From an uncultured Clostridia bacterium (GTDB lineage: Bacteria; Bacillota; Clostridia; TANB77; CAG-508), in contig OV788638.1 in the NCBI GenBank assembly GCA_928721565.1, positions 1,240,001 to 1,304,000 of the forward strand: a DNA stretch of 64,000 bases, read 5' to 3'. The notes beneath the pieces were generated by a model. It had not been told where the DNA came from. It searched no databases and saw only the letters and a list, made by a program, of their open reading frames with translations. The translations under genes were made by a program, and so were the position numbers. This document shows positions 1-10,006 of this stretch, piece after piece (position 1 is the first letter of the stretch; every line of letters starts with the position of its first letter).

Positions 1-2
1 TA

Positions 3-119
3 AAAATAAGAGGGGACTCAATAGAGTGGGAAGATGGAGAAGATGTTGCTCCTGAAAATTTATATTATGATAGTATAAATATTAATGAATTTAAAGAAGA
101 TATAAAAGAATTAGATTAA
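3..119 (+). CDS. C-terminal end of an unrecognised protein (partial)
   Basis: The window opens inside a reading frame that gives 38 residues and ends in TAA. The tail is acidic (rich in D, E, I and N) and has no motif I recognise. It lies just upstream of priA and ends at an intrinsic terminator, so it is the last gene of an upstream transcript. In related Clostridia rpoZ or coaBC often precede priA, but this tail alone does not show either identity. Confidence 0.55.
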   Translation, partial: KIRGDSIEWEDGEDVAPENLYYDSININEFKEDIKELD

Positions 120-125
120 ATACAG

Positions 126-163
126 AAGAGCTAGAACAATTTATAAAATAGCTCTTTTATTTT
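126..163 (+). terminator. Intrinsic terminator before priA
   Basis: An 8-bp stem (AAGAGCTA / TAGCTCTT) with a 15-nt AT-rich loop is followed by a T-rich stretch. It closes the upstream gene. A TATAAT box at 206-211 could be the -10 of the priA promoter. Confidence 0.7.
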
Positions 164-243
164 TTGGTATCAAAATAATGCAAAAAAACAAAAAATATGA
201 TAAGATATAATCGAAAATACGAAAAGGAGGCTTCTAATCAAAC

Positions 244-2478
244 ATGATAGCAGAAATAATAATAAACAGAACAGCAAAAAGATTAAACCGAACATTTGAT
301 TATAAAGTGCCACTAGAATTAGAAGAACTAATAATGATAGGAAGTACAGTACTTGTACCATTTGGAAAATCAAGTACACTAGAAGAAGGATATGTTGTAG
401 GAATAAAAGAAAATACGACATATGAAGTAAAAGAAATTATAAAAATAAAACATAATTTAACAGAAAAACAAATAGAGCTTGCTAAATGGATGGCAAAACG
501 ATATTTCTGTAATATATCAGACTGTATTAAACAAATGTTAACGCCAGGAACTAAAAGTAAAAAGGCAGAAAAAAACATACAAGATAAAACAATTAATGCA
601 GTATATTTAAAAAAAGAAATTGATGAAATTCAATTTGACATAGAAATAGGAAAAATCAAATCAGAAAAGCAGAAAAAGATATTACAATTCTTAAAGAGTA
701 ATGAAGGTGCAACAGTACCAGAAATAGAATTGTTTACAGATGGAAGTAGAGCAATAGTAAAAACATTAGAAAAAAATGGTTATGTAGAAATTATAGAAAA
801 GAAAATAGAAAGAAATCCTCTTGCAAATAAGAAAATTGAGAAAACAGAAAATCTAACACTTACAGATGAACAACAAAATGCTTATAATAAAGTAGCATTA
901 GATATAACAACTAATAGTTATGAGCAATTTTTACTATATGGAGTAACAGGTTCAGGAAAAACAGAAGTTTATTTGCAATTAATAGGTAAAGCATTAGAGC
1001 AAAATAAAACAGCAATTGTACTAGTACCAGAAATATCATTAACACCACAGATGATAGATAGATTTATAGCACGCTTTAATAAAGACGAGATTGCCGTTTT
1101 ACACAGTAAACTATCAATAGGTGAACGATATGATGAGTGGAATAAAATAAAGGAAGGAAAGGCCAAAATAATCATTGGTGCAAGGTCTGCAATATTTGCA
1201 CCAACAGAAAATATTGGAATAATCATAATAGATGAAGAACATGATAGTTCATATAAATCAGAAGCAATTCCTAAATATGATGCAAAAGAAATAGCAAAGA
1301 AAATAGCCAGAGAAAATAATTGCCCATTAGTGTTAGGAAGTGCCACTCCAGATTTGGTTACATATTACAAAGCACAACAAGGAAAAATAACTTTATTAAA
1401 ATTAACAAAAAGAGCTAATAATTCAAAATTACCAGAAGTAGAAATAGTAGACTTAAAAATGGAACTTGCAAATGGAAACAGATCAATGCTAAGTGTAAAG
1501 CTATATGATGAAATAGAACAAAATTTAAAAGAACATAGACAAACAATTTTATTTTTAAATAGAAGAGGTTTTTCGACTTTTATAATGTGCCGAGAATGTG
1601 GTTATACTGTCAAATGTAAAAATTGTAATATAAGTATGACATACCATAAAACCGAAAACAAATTAAAATGTCACTACTGTGGATACGAAGAAAATGTAGT
1701 AACTATTTGTCCAGAATGCCATAGTAACAAAATCAGATATTTCGGAACAGGAACTCAAAAGCTTGAGCAAGAAATAAATAAAATATTTCCAGAAGCATCT
1801 ACTATAAGAATGGATATAGATACTGTAACAAAGAAAAATTCTCATGAGGAAATATTAAATAAATTCAAGGATGAAAATATAGATATCTTAATAGGTACAC
1901 AAATGGTTGTAAAAGGACATCATTTTCCGAATGTAACATTAGTTGGTGTAATTGCAGCAGATAGTAGTTTAAATATAGATGACTATAGAGCAAATGAACG
2001 AACATTTCAAATTTTAACTCAAGTTGCAGGGAGAGCAGGTAGAGAACAGCTAGATGGAAAGGTAGTAATACAAACTTATAATCCAGATAATTTTAGTATT
2101 ATATGTGCACAAAAACAAGATTATGAAATGTTCTACAATACTGAAATTGCTTTAAGAGAACAGTTGAAATATCCACCATTTTGCGATATAATATTAATTG
2201 GGTTTAATAGCATATCAGAAAATGAATTACTTGAGGCATCTACAAAAATTTATAATTATTTAAAAGCAAATTTAAATGGACAAGAATTTAATGTTTTAAA
2301 GCCTATGCCTTCTCCTATTGATAAGATTCAAAATAGGTATAGATGGAGAATTATTGTTAAGGGAAATATGACAGAAGCGGCAAATAATGTTTTAAATACT
2401 TGTTTAAGAAAGTTTTATAATTCAAATTATAAGAATACTAGAGTTTCAGTAGATGTTAATCCTAATAATATGATTTAA
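244..2478 (+). CDS. priA: Primosomal protein N' (replication restart helicase PriA)
   Basis: PriA is the 3'-5' DNA helicase that reloads the replisome at collapsed forks. The 744-residue protein has the usual length. It has an N-terminal 3'-DNA-binding region, a Walker A motif GVTGSGKTE near residue 235, a DEEH Walker B box near 329, and the eight-cysteine zinc region (CRECGYTVKCKNC, then CHYCG and CPEC) near residues 450-495, followed by the C-terminal helicase lobe (GTQMVVKGHHFPNV). The start follows a GGAGG site at 229-233. It is followed after 32 bp by def, the usual clostridial order; fmt, which often comes next, is absent here. Confidence 0.97.
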   Translation: MIAEIIINRTAKRLNRTFDYKVPLELEELIMIGSTVLVPFGKSSTLEEGYVVGIKENTTYEVKEIIKIKHNLTEKQIELAKWMAKRYFCNISDCIKQMLTPGTKSKKAEKNIQDKTINAVYLKKEIDEIQFDIEIGKIKSEKQKKILQFLKSNEGATVPEIELFTDGSRAIVKTLEKNGYVEIIEKKIERNPLANKKIEKTENLTLTDEQQNAYNKVALDITTNSYEQFLLYGVTGSGKTEVYLQLIGKALEQNKTAIVLVPEISLTPQMIDRFIARFNKDEIAVLHSKLSIGERYDEWNKIKEGKAKIIIGARSAIFAPTENIGIIIIDEEHDSSYKSEAIPKYDAKEIAKKIARENNCPLVLGSATPDLVTYYKAQQGKITLLKLTKRANNSKLPEVEIVDLKMELANGNRSMLSVKLYDEIEQNLKEHRQTILFLNRRGFSTFIMCRECGYTVKCKNCNISMTYHKTENKLKCHYCGYEENVVTICPECHSNKIRYFGTGTQKLEQEINKIFPEASTIRMDIDTVTKKNSHEEILNKFKDENIDILIGTQMVVKGHHFPNVTLVGVIAADSSLNIDDYRANERTFQILTQVAGRAGREQLDGKVVIQTYNPDNFSIICAQKQDYEMFYNTEIALREQLKYPPFCDIILIGFNSISENELLEASTKIYNYLKANLNGQEFNVLKPMPSPIDKIQNRYRWRIIVKGNMTEAANNVLNTCLRKFYNSNYKNTRVSVDVNPNNMI

Positions 2479-2510
2479 TAGTTGAAAAATAGAAAGGTAA
2501 GGGAATAGAA

Positions 2511-2990
2511 ATGGCAATAAGAAATCTAAGATATGAAAAAGATGAAATACTAAGGAAAAAATCAAGAGAAGTTGAAGGAATTGATGATAAAATTCAAATA
2601 TTAATAGATGATATGATTGATACAATGTACAAATATAATGGAGTAGGTCTATCAGCTGTACAAGTAGGTATACTAAAAAGAGTTGTAGTCATTGATATTG
2701 ATGATGGTAATGGAGTTATAACTTTAATCAATCCTAAAATAATAAAAACAAAAGGCGAACAAGAGGTTGAAGAAGGATGTTTAAGTTTTCCAAATCAATA
2801 TGCCAAAATGATTAGACCTAAAGAGGTTGTAGTTGAAGCTCTAGATAGAAGCGGAAAGAAAATAACAATTAAGTCTAAAGATTTATTAGCACAAGCAATT
2901 GCTCATGAATGTGACCACCTTGATGGAATTGTTTTTGTTGATAAAATGATCCCTGGAACATTAGAACATGTTGAACCAGAAAAAAAGTAA
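2511..2990 (+). CDS. def: Peptide deformylase
   Basis: This enzyme removes the formyl group from the initiator methionine of new proteins, using a bound metal ion. The 159-residue product shows all three family motifs: GVGLSAVQVG (motif 1), EEGCLSFP with the metal-binding cysteine (motif 2), and QAIAHECDHLDG with the two histidine ligands and catalytic glutamate (motif 3). It is translated just after priA and probably shares its transcript. Nothing odd is visible. Confidence 0.97.
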   Translation: MAIRNLRYEKDEILRKKSREVEGIDDKIQILIDDMIDTMYKYNGVGLSAVQVGILKRVVVIDIDDGNGVITLINPKIIKTKGEQEVEEGCLSFPNQYAKMIRPKEVVVEALDRSGKKITIKSKDLLAQAIAHECDHLDGIVFVDKMIPGTLEHVEPEKK

Positions 2991-3077
2991 AAATATTGTC
3001 AAAAAATATTGTAAACAAAAAATATTATTGATATAATATCAATTAGAAAGTTTTAATACTGAAAGGTTGGTAATCAT

Positions 3078-3728
3078 ATGAAAAAAAATAAAGGTATATC
3101 TTTAGTTATAATAATATTAGTTATTATAGGAATAATATTTTGCATAAGCAGAATAATAAATAAAAAGAATGATCAAACTCAGAAACTGTCTAAAATATAT
3201 GAAAATCTAAATTCAAGTCAAACATATCAGTTTGAATGGGAACAAAACAATAGTAACAAAACAATAATAACAAGAGATGAAGACAAAACTCTAATAGATC
3301 AATATTCAAAAGAAGACGATACAGCAAACCAAAGTCATACAAAAACTTTAATAAAAGATAATGTCACTTATTTAATTTTACCAGATAGAAAAGAATATTA
3401 TGTCTATGAAGGAAATAATGTTGATCAAACATTTTTGACAGACGGAATAAAGGACATAATGAGTAAAGAACACACAAATGGTACAGAAAAAGTAAGAGGC
3501 AAAAAATATGATTATGAAGAATACGATGGAAGTTCAATGTTTTTATTATCAAATTCATTAAATTTAGATGAGAATGATGTAAAAACTAGATTTTATTTTG
3601 ATAAAAAAGGAAATTTAGTATATATAAAAACAATATATGGTGATCAACACGAATTGCTAAAAGTTAGTTTAAACAAAAGTGTTGATAGTTCAGTATTTGA
3701 TATACCATCAGATTATGCTGAAAATTAA
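3078..3728 (+). CDS. Membrane-anchored LolA-like extracytoplasmic protein
   Basis: The 216-residue protein begins with a lysine-rich start and one hydrophobic segment (about residues 6-25), then a polar domain that should face outside. The domain has alternating strands and ends with a pattern typical of LolA-like folds (TRFYFDKKGNLVYIKT, then FDIPSDY). There is no lipobox at a suitable place, so it looks like a signal-anchor protein. The start follows GAAAGGTTGG. In Gram-positives such proteins are envelope-associated, some linked to sporulation or sigma regulation. The exact function is unknown and the fold call is an inference. Confidence 0.6.
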   Translation: MKKNKGISLVIIILVIIGIIFCISRIINKKNDQTQKLSKIYENLNSSQTYQFEWEQNNSNKTIITRDEDKTLIDQYSKEDDTANQSHTKTLIKDNVTYLILPDRKEYYVYEGNNVDQTFLTDGIKDIMSKEHTNGTEKVRGKKYDYEEYDGSSMFLLSNSLNLDENDVKTRFYFDKKGNLVYIKTIYGDQHELLKVSLNKSVDSSVFDIPSDYAEN

Positions 3729-3806
3729 AATGATATAACAAGTTCAAAAAACTTTTTATATAAATTCAAAAGAAATTTTAAAAATCAAAAGAAGGAGTGA
3801 AAAAAT

Positions 3807-4970
3807 ATGTCAGTAAACAGATTTGTTTTAAATGAAACATCATATTTTGGAAAAGGAGCAAGAGAAGAATTACCAGAAGAAATTCGTAAAAGAAAATTCA
3901 ATAAGGTATTAGTAGTAACAGATAAAGCATTATTCGAATGTGGAGTAACAGCAAGAGTTACAGAAGTTTTAGATAGAGCTGGAATAGCTTATGAAGTATA
4001 TTCAGAAGTAAAACCAAACCCAACAATAAAAAATGTATTAGATGGTGTTCAAGCTTGTAAAAATGCAGGAGCAGATGTTATAGTAGCAGTTGGTGGAGGT
4101 TCAAGTATAGATACTGCTAAAGGTATATCAATTGTTATGACAAACCCAGACAGAGCAGATATAGTATCATTAAATGGTGCATCAAATACAGAAAACAGAG
4201 GTATGCCAATAATAGCATTACCAACAACATCAGGAACAGCAGCAGAAGTAACAATAAACTATGTAATAACAGATGAAGAAAGAGAAATAAAAATGGTATG
4301 TGTTGATCCACATGATGTTCCAATATTAGCTATTGTAGATTCAGATTTAATGGCATCTATGCCAAAATCAATTGCATCAGCTACAGGAATGGATGCATTA
4401 ACACATGCAGTAGAAGGATATATCACAAAAGCACATAACACAATGTCAGATATGTTCCATATGCAAGCAATTAAATTAATCTTTAAATATTTACCAGCAG
4501 CTGTAAACGAAAAAGATGAAAAAGCAGTTGAAATGATGGGACTAGCTCAATATATTGCAGGAATGGGATTCTCAAATGTAGGTTTAGGAATTGTACATTC
4601 AATGGCACATCAATTAGGAGCTGTATATGACACACCACACGGTTTGGCAAATGCAATATTATTACCAACAGTTATGAGATTTAATGGAGAAGATCCAGCA
4701 ACAGCACAAAGATTCAGAGAAATCTTATGTGAAATTGGTAGACCAGATGCAGCACACTTAAATGATCAAGATGTTATAAATACATTTGTATGGATGATTT
4801 CTGAACTTTCTAAATCAGTTGGAATTACTCAAACTGTTAGAGAAGTTGGTGCAAGAGAAGAAGATTTTGGAATGCTAGCTGATAAAGCTATGCAAGACCC
4901 TTGCAAACCAGGTAACCCAAGAGAAGTCTCAAGAGAAGACTTTATAGAATTATTTAGAAGAGCATTTTAA
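3807..4970 (+). CDS. fucO: Iron-containing alcohol dehydrogenase, lactaldehyde reductase (FucO) type
   Basis: This type-III NAD-dependent dehydrogenase should reduce lactaldehyde to 1,2-propanediol or a similar aldehyde. The 387 residues match the family length. The nucleotide-binding loop VGGGSSIDTAKG is near residue 95. The metal ligands lie in GMDALTHAVE (Asp and His) and in HSMAHQLGAVYDTPHG (two His). The gene stands alone: AAGGAG ribosome site upstream, terminator downstream, and no fucose genes nearby, so a general fermentation role is equally possible. Substrate assignment within the family is tentative. Confidence 0.88.
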   Translation: MSVNRFVLNETSYFGKGAREELPEEIRKRKFNKVLVVTDKALFECGVTARVTEVLDRAGIAYEVYSEVKPNPTIKNVLDGVQACKNAGADVIVAVGGGSSIDTAKGISIVMTNPDRADIVSLNGASNTENRGMPIIALPTTSGTAAEVTINYVITDEEREIKMVCVDPHDVPILAIVDSDLMASMPKSIASATGMDALTHAVEGYITKAHNTMSDMFHMQAIKLIFKYLPAAVNEKDEKAVEMMGLAQYIAGMGFSNVGLGIVHSMAHQLGAVYDTPHGLANAILLPTVMRFNGEDPATAQRFREILCEIGRPDAAHLNDQDVINTFVWMISELSKSVGITQTVREVGAREEDFGMLADKAMQDPCKPGNPREVSREDFIELFRRAF

Positions 4971-4982
4971 TTGAAATAATAA

Positions 4983-5016
4983 AAAATAGCAAGGTTTTAA
5001 TAACTTTGCTATTTTG
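4983..5016 (+). terminator. Intrinsic terminator after fucO
   Basis: AATAGCAA and TTGCTATT form an 8-bp stem with a T-rich 3' side. Confidence 0.75.
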
Positions 5017-5045
5017 CAATTCATGACATGAAAGGAGCAAATATT

Positions 5046-5777
5046 ATGAAAATTGGAATAATTTCAGATATACATGGAAATAAAAAAGCATTAGATGCAG
5101 TTTTGAAACAATTAAAAAAGGAAAACATAGATAAAATAATTTGCCTAGGAGATTTAATAGGTGGAGCTCCAATGTCAGAAGAAGTAGTGCAAAAAATAAT
5201 AAGTATAGGTCCTAAAATAATTACAGTTAGAGGAAATCGCGAGAAATATATAATTGAAGGAATGCCTAAAGTGGTGCATGATGAAAAAATAAAAGTAAGT
5301 GATGAACAATTACAAAGAGATGAATGGCTAAAAAAAGGATTAAGTAATTCATCACTAGAATTTATAGCAAAATTGCCAAAAGAAATAATATACGAAATAG
5401 AAGGAAATAAAATTTATATTGCTCACTATCCAATGAACAAAGACGGAAGTTTTAGAAAACACATAAAAAGAGCTAGTGTAGAAGAAAATGAAATAATGTT
5501 TAATGAGATATCTGCCGACATATATTTGTATGGACATACGCACAAAGAAGTTTATAATTTTAAAAATAGTAAAACATACATAAATCCTGGAGCATTAGGA
5601 TGTCCCGGAAAAACGAACTATGCACCATATGGAATATTAAATATTAATAAAAATAAAGTAGAATATAACCAATTATATGTAGAATACAATGTTCAAGAAG
5701 TCATTGATTGTATTCGAAAAGTAAAATTCCCAGTATATACAAGCGTTTTAAAATTATTTTATGGAATTGAGGAATAA
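5046..5777 (+). CDS. YfcE/MJ0936-type metallophosphoesterase
   Basis: This is a calcineurin-like phosphodiesterase that hydrolyses phosphate esters with two metal ions. The 243-residue protein shows the family motifs in order: SDIHGN (residues 7-12), GDLIGG, GNRE, AHYP, and GHTH near residue 165. I start it at the ATG at 5046, 9 nt after AAAGGAG; an in-frame ATG at 5028 lies before that ribosome site and is unlikely. It is followed by the T-box leader, so it is a separate transcript. The substrate is not predictable. Confidence 0.9.
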   Translation: MKIGIISDIHGNKKALDAVLKQLKKENIDKIICLGDLIGGAPMSEEVVQKIISIGPKIITVRGNREKYIIEGMPKVVHDEKIKVSDEQLQRDEWLKKGLSNSSLEFIAKLPKEIIYEIEGNKIYIAHYPMNKDGSFRKHIKRASVEENEIMFNEISADIYLYGHTHKEVYNFKNSKTYINPGALGCPGKTNYAPYGILNINKNKVEYNQLYVEYNVQEVIDCIRKVKFPVYTSVLKLFYGIEE

Positions 5778-5829
5778 TATAATAAAAACACTTGCAATTC
5801 ACATAATAATATGATAATATATTGGCATA

Positions 5830-6088
5830 ATAATAAAAACGAAGAAAAAGAGGAGTACATTTATACTTATTTAGTAGAGAAAAGAAGTCATAGGCTGAAA
5901 GCTTCTTAAACTAAGGTAAATGGAAGGTAGCTTTGGAGTTGATAATCTGACAATAAACTTAAGTTTATCCGTATGCTGCGTTAAAGCAAAATGAGATGTT
6001 ATCCAAAAATAAAATAGATAATAATTAAGGTGGTACCGTGAGATATAAACTCGCCCTTATGCAAATAAGCATATAGGCGAGTTTTTTT
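5830..6088 (+). promoter_or_regulatory. T-box riboswitch, valine specific
   Basis: This leader senses uncharged tRNA. Stem I contains the AGTA-GAGA elements (5873-5880) and an apical AGGCTGAAAGC loop. The specifier region GGAAG-GTA-GCTTTGGAG places a GTA valine codon at 5927-5929. The T-box sequence AAGGTGGTACCGTG is at 6027-6040. It is followed by a terminator whose stem is ACTCGCC (6050-6056) and GGCGAGT (6076-6082) with seven Ts. The downstream valS confirms valine specificity. An aldose-epimerase-like gene sits between leader and valS, so both should be induced by valine starvation. Confidence 0.93.
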
Positions 6089-6110
6089 GGTACAGAAAGG
6101 AGAGAAGAAT

Positions 6111-6929
6111 ATGTTAGAAATCAAAACAAAAAAACAAGGAGCAGAATTAACAAGTATCCAACATAATGGAAAAGAAATGTTATTTGATGGAAAAACATTT
6201 TGGAACCGACAATCACCAGTACTATTTCCAATAGTAGGACAAATAAAAGACTCAAAAGCAAAAATAGAAGGACAAATATATGAAATGTCGCAACATGGTT
6301 TTGCAAGAGACATGGAATTTAACCAAATTGAAGAAAATCATTATGTATTAACATATAATGAAGAAACACTAAAAAAATATCCATATAAATTTGAATTACA
6401 TGTAATATATAAAATAATGGAAGACACATTACAAGTAGAATATCAAGTGAAAAACATAGACAATAAGAAGATATATTTTGGACTAGGCGGACATCCAGCA
6501 TTTAGTTGTGATTATAGTACAGGACAATATGAAATAGTATTTGATGAAAAAGAAGATAAAATAAAATTCTTAAAATTAAAAACGGGATTAATAGATATAG
6601 AAAAAGCAAACAATATTTTAGAAAATAATAAAATACATCTAACAGCTAACATATTTGACAATGATGCAATAATAATGAAAAATATAAAATCAAATAAAGT
6701 TATTTTGCAGAATAAAGAAACAAATAAAAAAATATTAGAATTTGATTTTACAGATTTTCCATATTTGGCATTGTGGTCAAAAAAAGGAGCACCTTTCGTC
6801 TGCATAGAACCATGGCAAAACACAGCAGATAAGATTGATAGTAATCAAATTTTTAAAGACAAAGAAAATATAAAACAATTAGAACCAAATGAAATATTTT
6901 CTTGTAAGTATAAAGTGAAATTTTATTAA
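6111..6929 (+). CDS. Aldose 1-epimerase family protein (LacX-like mutarotase)
   Basis: The 272-residue protein belongs to the galactose mutarotase-like superfamily, which interconverts sugar anomers. Visible features are the beta-rich pattern, the conserved GHPAF segment near residue 129, and a late CIEPWQN segment. The start ATG at 6111 follows AAAGGAGAG; a TTG at 6087 is inside the terminator T-run and is rejected. It lies between the valine T-box and valS, 14 bp before valS, so it is under valine-tRNA control, which is odd for a sugar enzyme. Substrate unknown. Confidence 0.85.
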   Translation: MLEIKTKKQGAELTSIQHNGKEMLFDGKTFWNRQSPVLFPIVGQIKDSKAKIEGQIYEMSQHGFARDMEFNQIEENHYVLTYNEETLKKYPYKFELHVIYKIMEDTLQVEYQVKNIDNKKIYFGLGGHPAFSCDYSTGQYEIVFDEKEDKIKFLKLKTGLIDIEKANNILENNKIHLTANIFDNDAIIMKNIKSNKVILQNKETNKKILEFDFTDFPYLALWSKKGAPFVCIEPWQNTADKIDSNQIFKDKENIKQLEPNEIFSCKYKVKFY

Positions 6930-6943
6930 AAGGAGACGATAAA

Positions 6944-9568
6944 ATGAGTGAAAAAAAATTAAATGACAAATACAATCCAAAAGAATTTGAAGAAAAACTG
7001 TATAATGAATGGGAACAAAAAGGCTATTTTAAGCCATCAATGGACAAAACAAAAGAAAGTTATTGCATAGTAATGCCACCACCAAATGTAACAGGAAAAT
7101 TACACATGGGACATGCATTAGATGGGACATTACAAGATGTATTAATAAGATATAAAAGAATGTGTGGATATAATACATTATGGATTCCAGGAACAGATCA
7201 TGCTGCAATAGCAACAGAAGTAAAAGTTGTAGAAAAAATGAAAAAAGAAGAAGGATTAACAAAAGCTGATATAACAAGAGAACAATTTTTAGAAAGAGCA
7301 TGGGCATGGACAAAAGAATATGGAGGAACAATCCAAAAACAACAACGTAGACTCGGATGTTCATGCGATTGGGACCGTACAAGATTTACAATGGATGAAG
7401 GTTTATCAGAAGCTGTCTTAGAACAATTTGTAAACTTATATAATAAAGGATTAATATATAAGGGAACAAGAATGATAAACTGGTGTCCATCATGCCATAC
7501 ATCAATATCAGATGCAGAAGTAGAATTTGAAGAAGAAGCATCACATTTATGGCATATTAGATATCAAATAAAAGGCACAGACAAATATGTAATTGTAGCA
7601 ACAACAAGACCTGAGACAATGCTTGGAGATACAGCAGTAGCAGTACATCCAGATGATGAAAGATATAAAGACATTGTAGGAAAAACATGTATACTACCAA
7701 TAATGAATAAAGAAATTCCAATAATTGCAGATGACTTTGTAGAAAAAGACTTTGGAACAGGTTGTGTAAAAATTACTCCAGCACATGACATGAATGACTA
7801 TCAAGCAGGACTAAGAAATAATTTGGAAATTGTAGAAGTATTTGATGATAGTTCAATAATGGGAGATTTAGTACCAGAATACAAAGGTTTAACCACATTA
7901 GAAGCACGTAAATTAATAGTTAAAAAATTAGAAGAAATAGGAGCACTTGTAAAAACAGAAGACTATACTCACAATGTTGGAAAATGCTACAGATGTCATA
8001 ATACAATAGAACCAAGAATTTCTGAACAATGGTTTGTAAAGATGAAAGAATTAGCAGAACCTGCAATAAAAGCAGTAAAAGAAGATGACATTAAATTTAT
8101 TCCAAAAAGATATGAAAAAACATATTTTAACTGGATGGAAAATATTCAAGATTGGTGTATATCTCGTCAATTGTGGTGGGGACACAGAATTCCAGCATAT
8201 TATTGTGATGAATGTGGACATATAAATGTAAGTAAAACTGCACCAGAAAAATGTGAAAAATGTGGTTCAACAAAATTACATCAAGATGAAGATTCATTAG
8301 ATACATGGTTCAGTTCTGCATTATGGCCATTCTCAACATTAGGTTGGCCTCATAACACAGAAGATTTAAAAACATTTTATCCAACAAATGTATTAGTAAC
8401 AGGATATGACATAATATTCTTCTGGGTAGCAAGAATGATTTTCTCAGGTTTAGAATTAATGAATGAAAAACCATTTAGTGACATCTTAATACATGGAATA
8501 GTAAGAGATAGTCAAGGTAGAAAAATGTCAAAATCATTAGGAAATGGAATTGATCCATTAGATATAGTTGATAAATATAGTACTGATGCATTAAGATTTT
8601 CATTATTATATGGAACTTCTGCGGGAAATGACATTAAATATATGCCAGAAAAACTTGACCAAGCATCAAATTTTGCTAATAAATTATGGAATGCGTCAAA
8701 ATTCGTAATTAATTCATTAGAAGATGACATTAAAAAAGAAACAGATTTAAGAGTTGAAGATAGATGGATACTAAACAAATTAAATAATTTAATAAAAACA
8801 GTATCACAAAATATTAATGATTATGATTTAGGTGTAGCACTTGAAAATATTTATAATTTCATCTGGAATGAATTCTGTGACTGGTATATAGAAATGGCAA
8901 AATCAAGGCTATATAGCCAAAATAAGCAAGAAAAAGCACAAGTATGTTATGTATTAAATTATGTACTTAGAAACAGCTTAAAATTGTTACATCCATTTAT
9001 GCCATTTATCACATCAGAAATCTATTCTAAATTAGTGAATCCAGATGATAAAGACCTAATGGTTTCAGATTGGCCAGAAGCAAATACTTCAGTAGAATAT
9101 GATACAAGTAAAGACTTTATAGAAAATTTAAAAGAGGTTATAACACAAATTAGAAATGTTAGAGCAAATATGAATGTACATCCAAGTAAAAAAGCAAAAT
9201 TAATTTTTGTTACAACTGAATATAAAAATGATATTGAACAATCTAAAGCTTTTATTGAAAAATTAGGATTTGCAAACGAGATTACAATTCAAGATAATAA
9301 AGATAATATACCACAAAATGCTATTTCAATCATTTCAAATGGAATGGAAGTTTATATTCCGTTTGAAGAATTAGTTGATGTTGAAGAAGAGAAAAAACGT
9401 CTTGAAGATGAAAAGAAAAAGGTTATAGCAGAAATTGAAAGAGCAAGTAAGATGTTAGCTAATCCAGGATTCGTTAATAAGGCTCCAGAAGCTAAAATAA
9501 ACGAAGAAAAAACTAAACTAGATAAATATCAAGAGATGCTAAAAAGTATTGAAGAAAGACTTAAATAA
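6944..9568 (+). CDS. valS: Valyl-tRNA synthetase
   Basis: This class-I enzyme charges tRNA-Val. The 874 residues show the HIGH motif as HMGHALD (near residue 56), the KMSKS loop (near residue 525), zinc-binding cysteine pairs (CYRCH, CDECGH, CEKCG), an anticodon-binding helical domain and a C-terminal coiled coil (about residues 805-874, rich in E and K). AAAGGAG precedes the start. It is controlled by the T-box at 5830-6088. Confidence 0.98.
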   Translation: MSEKKLNDKYNPKEFEEKLYNEWEQKGYFKPSMDKTKESYCIVMPPPNVTGKLHMGHALDGTLQDVLIRYKRMCGYNTLWIPGTDHAAIATEVKVVEKMKKEEGLTKADITREQFLERAWAWTKEYGGTIQKQQRRLGCSCDWDRTRFTMDEGLSEAVLEQFVNLYNKGLIYKGTRMINWCPSCHTSISDAEVEFEEEASHLWHIRYQIKGTDKYVIVATTRPETMLGDTAVAVHPDDERYKDIVGKTCILPIMNKEIPIIADDFVEKDFGTGCVKITPAHDMNDYQAGLRNNLEIVEVFDDSSIMGDLVPEYKGLTTLEARKLIVKKLEEIGALVKTEDYTHNVGKCYRCHNTIEPRISEQWFVKMKELAEPAIKAVKEDDIKFIPKRYEKTYFNWMENIQDWCISRQLWWGHRIPAYYCDECGHINVSKTAPEKCEKCGSTKLHQDEDSLDTWFSSALWPFSTLGWPHNTEDLKTFYPTNVLVTGYDIIFFWVARMIFSGLELMNEKPFSDILIHGIVRDSQGRKMSKSLGNGIDPLDIVDKYSTDALRFSLLYGTSAGNDIKYMPEKLDQASNFANKLWNASKFVINSLEDDIKKETDLRVEDRWILNKLNNLIKTVSQNINDYDLGVALENIYNFIWNEFCDWYIEMAKSRLYSQNKQEKAQVCYVLNYVLRNSLKLLHPFMPFITSEIYSKLVNPDDKDLMVSDWPEANTSVEYDTSKDFIENLKEVITQIRNVRANMNVHPSKKAKLIFVTTEYKNDIEQSKAFIEKLGFANEITIQDNKDNIPQNAISIISNGMEVYIPFEELVDVEEEKKRLEDEKKKVIAEIERASKMLANPGFVNKAPEAKINEEKTKLDKYQEMLKSIEERLK

Positions 9569-9576
9569 AAAGAATT

Positions 9577-9606
9577 AGAGGATGCTTTAATTAGCATCTT
9601 CTTTTT
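9577..9606 (+). terminator. Intrinsic terminator after valS
   Basis: GATGCT and AGCATC form the stem core, flanked by A and T runs. Confidence 0.7.
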
Positions 9607-9688
9607 GTACCTAATTAGTTCTATTTATAGTATTTTCTGCATATTATAATTTAGTATAGAGAATTTATATACGAAAGGATGAAAGAAT

Positions 9689-9994
9689 ATGATTGATGAA
9701 AGAAAAAGTATGAATATAAATGTCAACCCTAATATAGTACAAAATTTAGTATTAGAGAATAGGGGAAAGCTAAGTGTATCTGGAGTAAATGATGTATTAA
9801 GTTTTGATGATCAAGTAGTAATGGTAGATACAGAATTAGGTCTATTAACTGTAAAAGGTGAAAACATCAGAATTAACAAATTAAGTCTAGACACAGCAGA
9901 AGTAATAATAGAAGGTGAAATTTCAAGCTTAGCATATAGTCAAAATAAACAAGAGAAAAATGCAGGAACAATATTAAGCAAAATATTTAAATAG
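9689..9994 (+). CDS. yabP: Sporulation protein YabP
   Basis: YabP acts in the mother cell during spore cortex and coat formation, together with YabQ. The 101 residues fit the family. The middle shows the typical pattern ENRGKLSVSGVNDVLSFDD followed by VMVDTELGLLTVKGENI and a short C-terminal strand region. It is 12 bp from yabQ, and divIC follows, the arrangement conserved in Bacilli and Clostridia. This is good evidence for an endospore former. Confidence 0.93.
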   Translation: MIDERKSMNINVNPNIVQNLVLENRGKLSVSGVNDVLSFDDQVVMVDTELGLLTVKGENIRINKLSLDTAEVIIEGEISSLAYSQNKQEKNAGTILSKIFK

Positions 9995-10006
9995 GAAGGC
10001 AGAATT

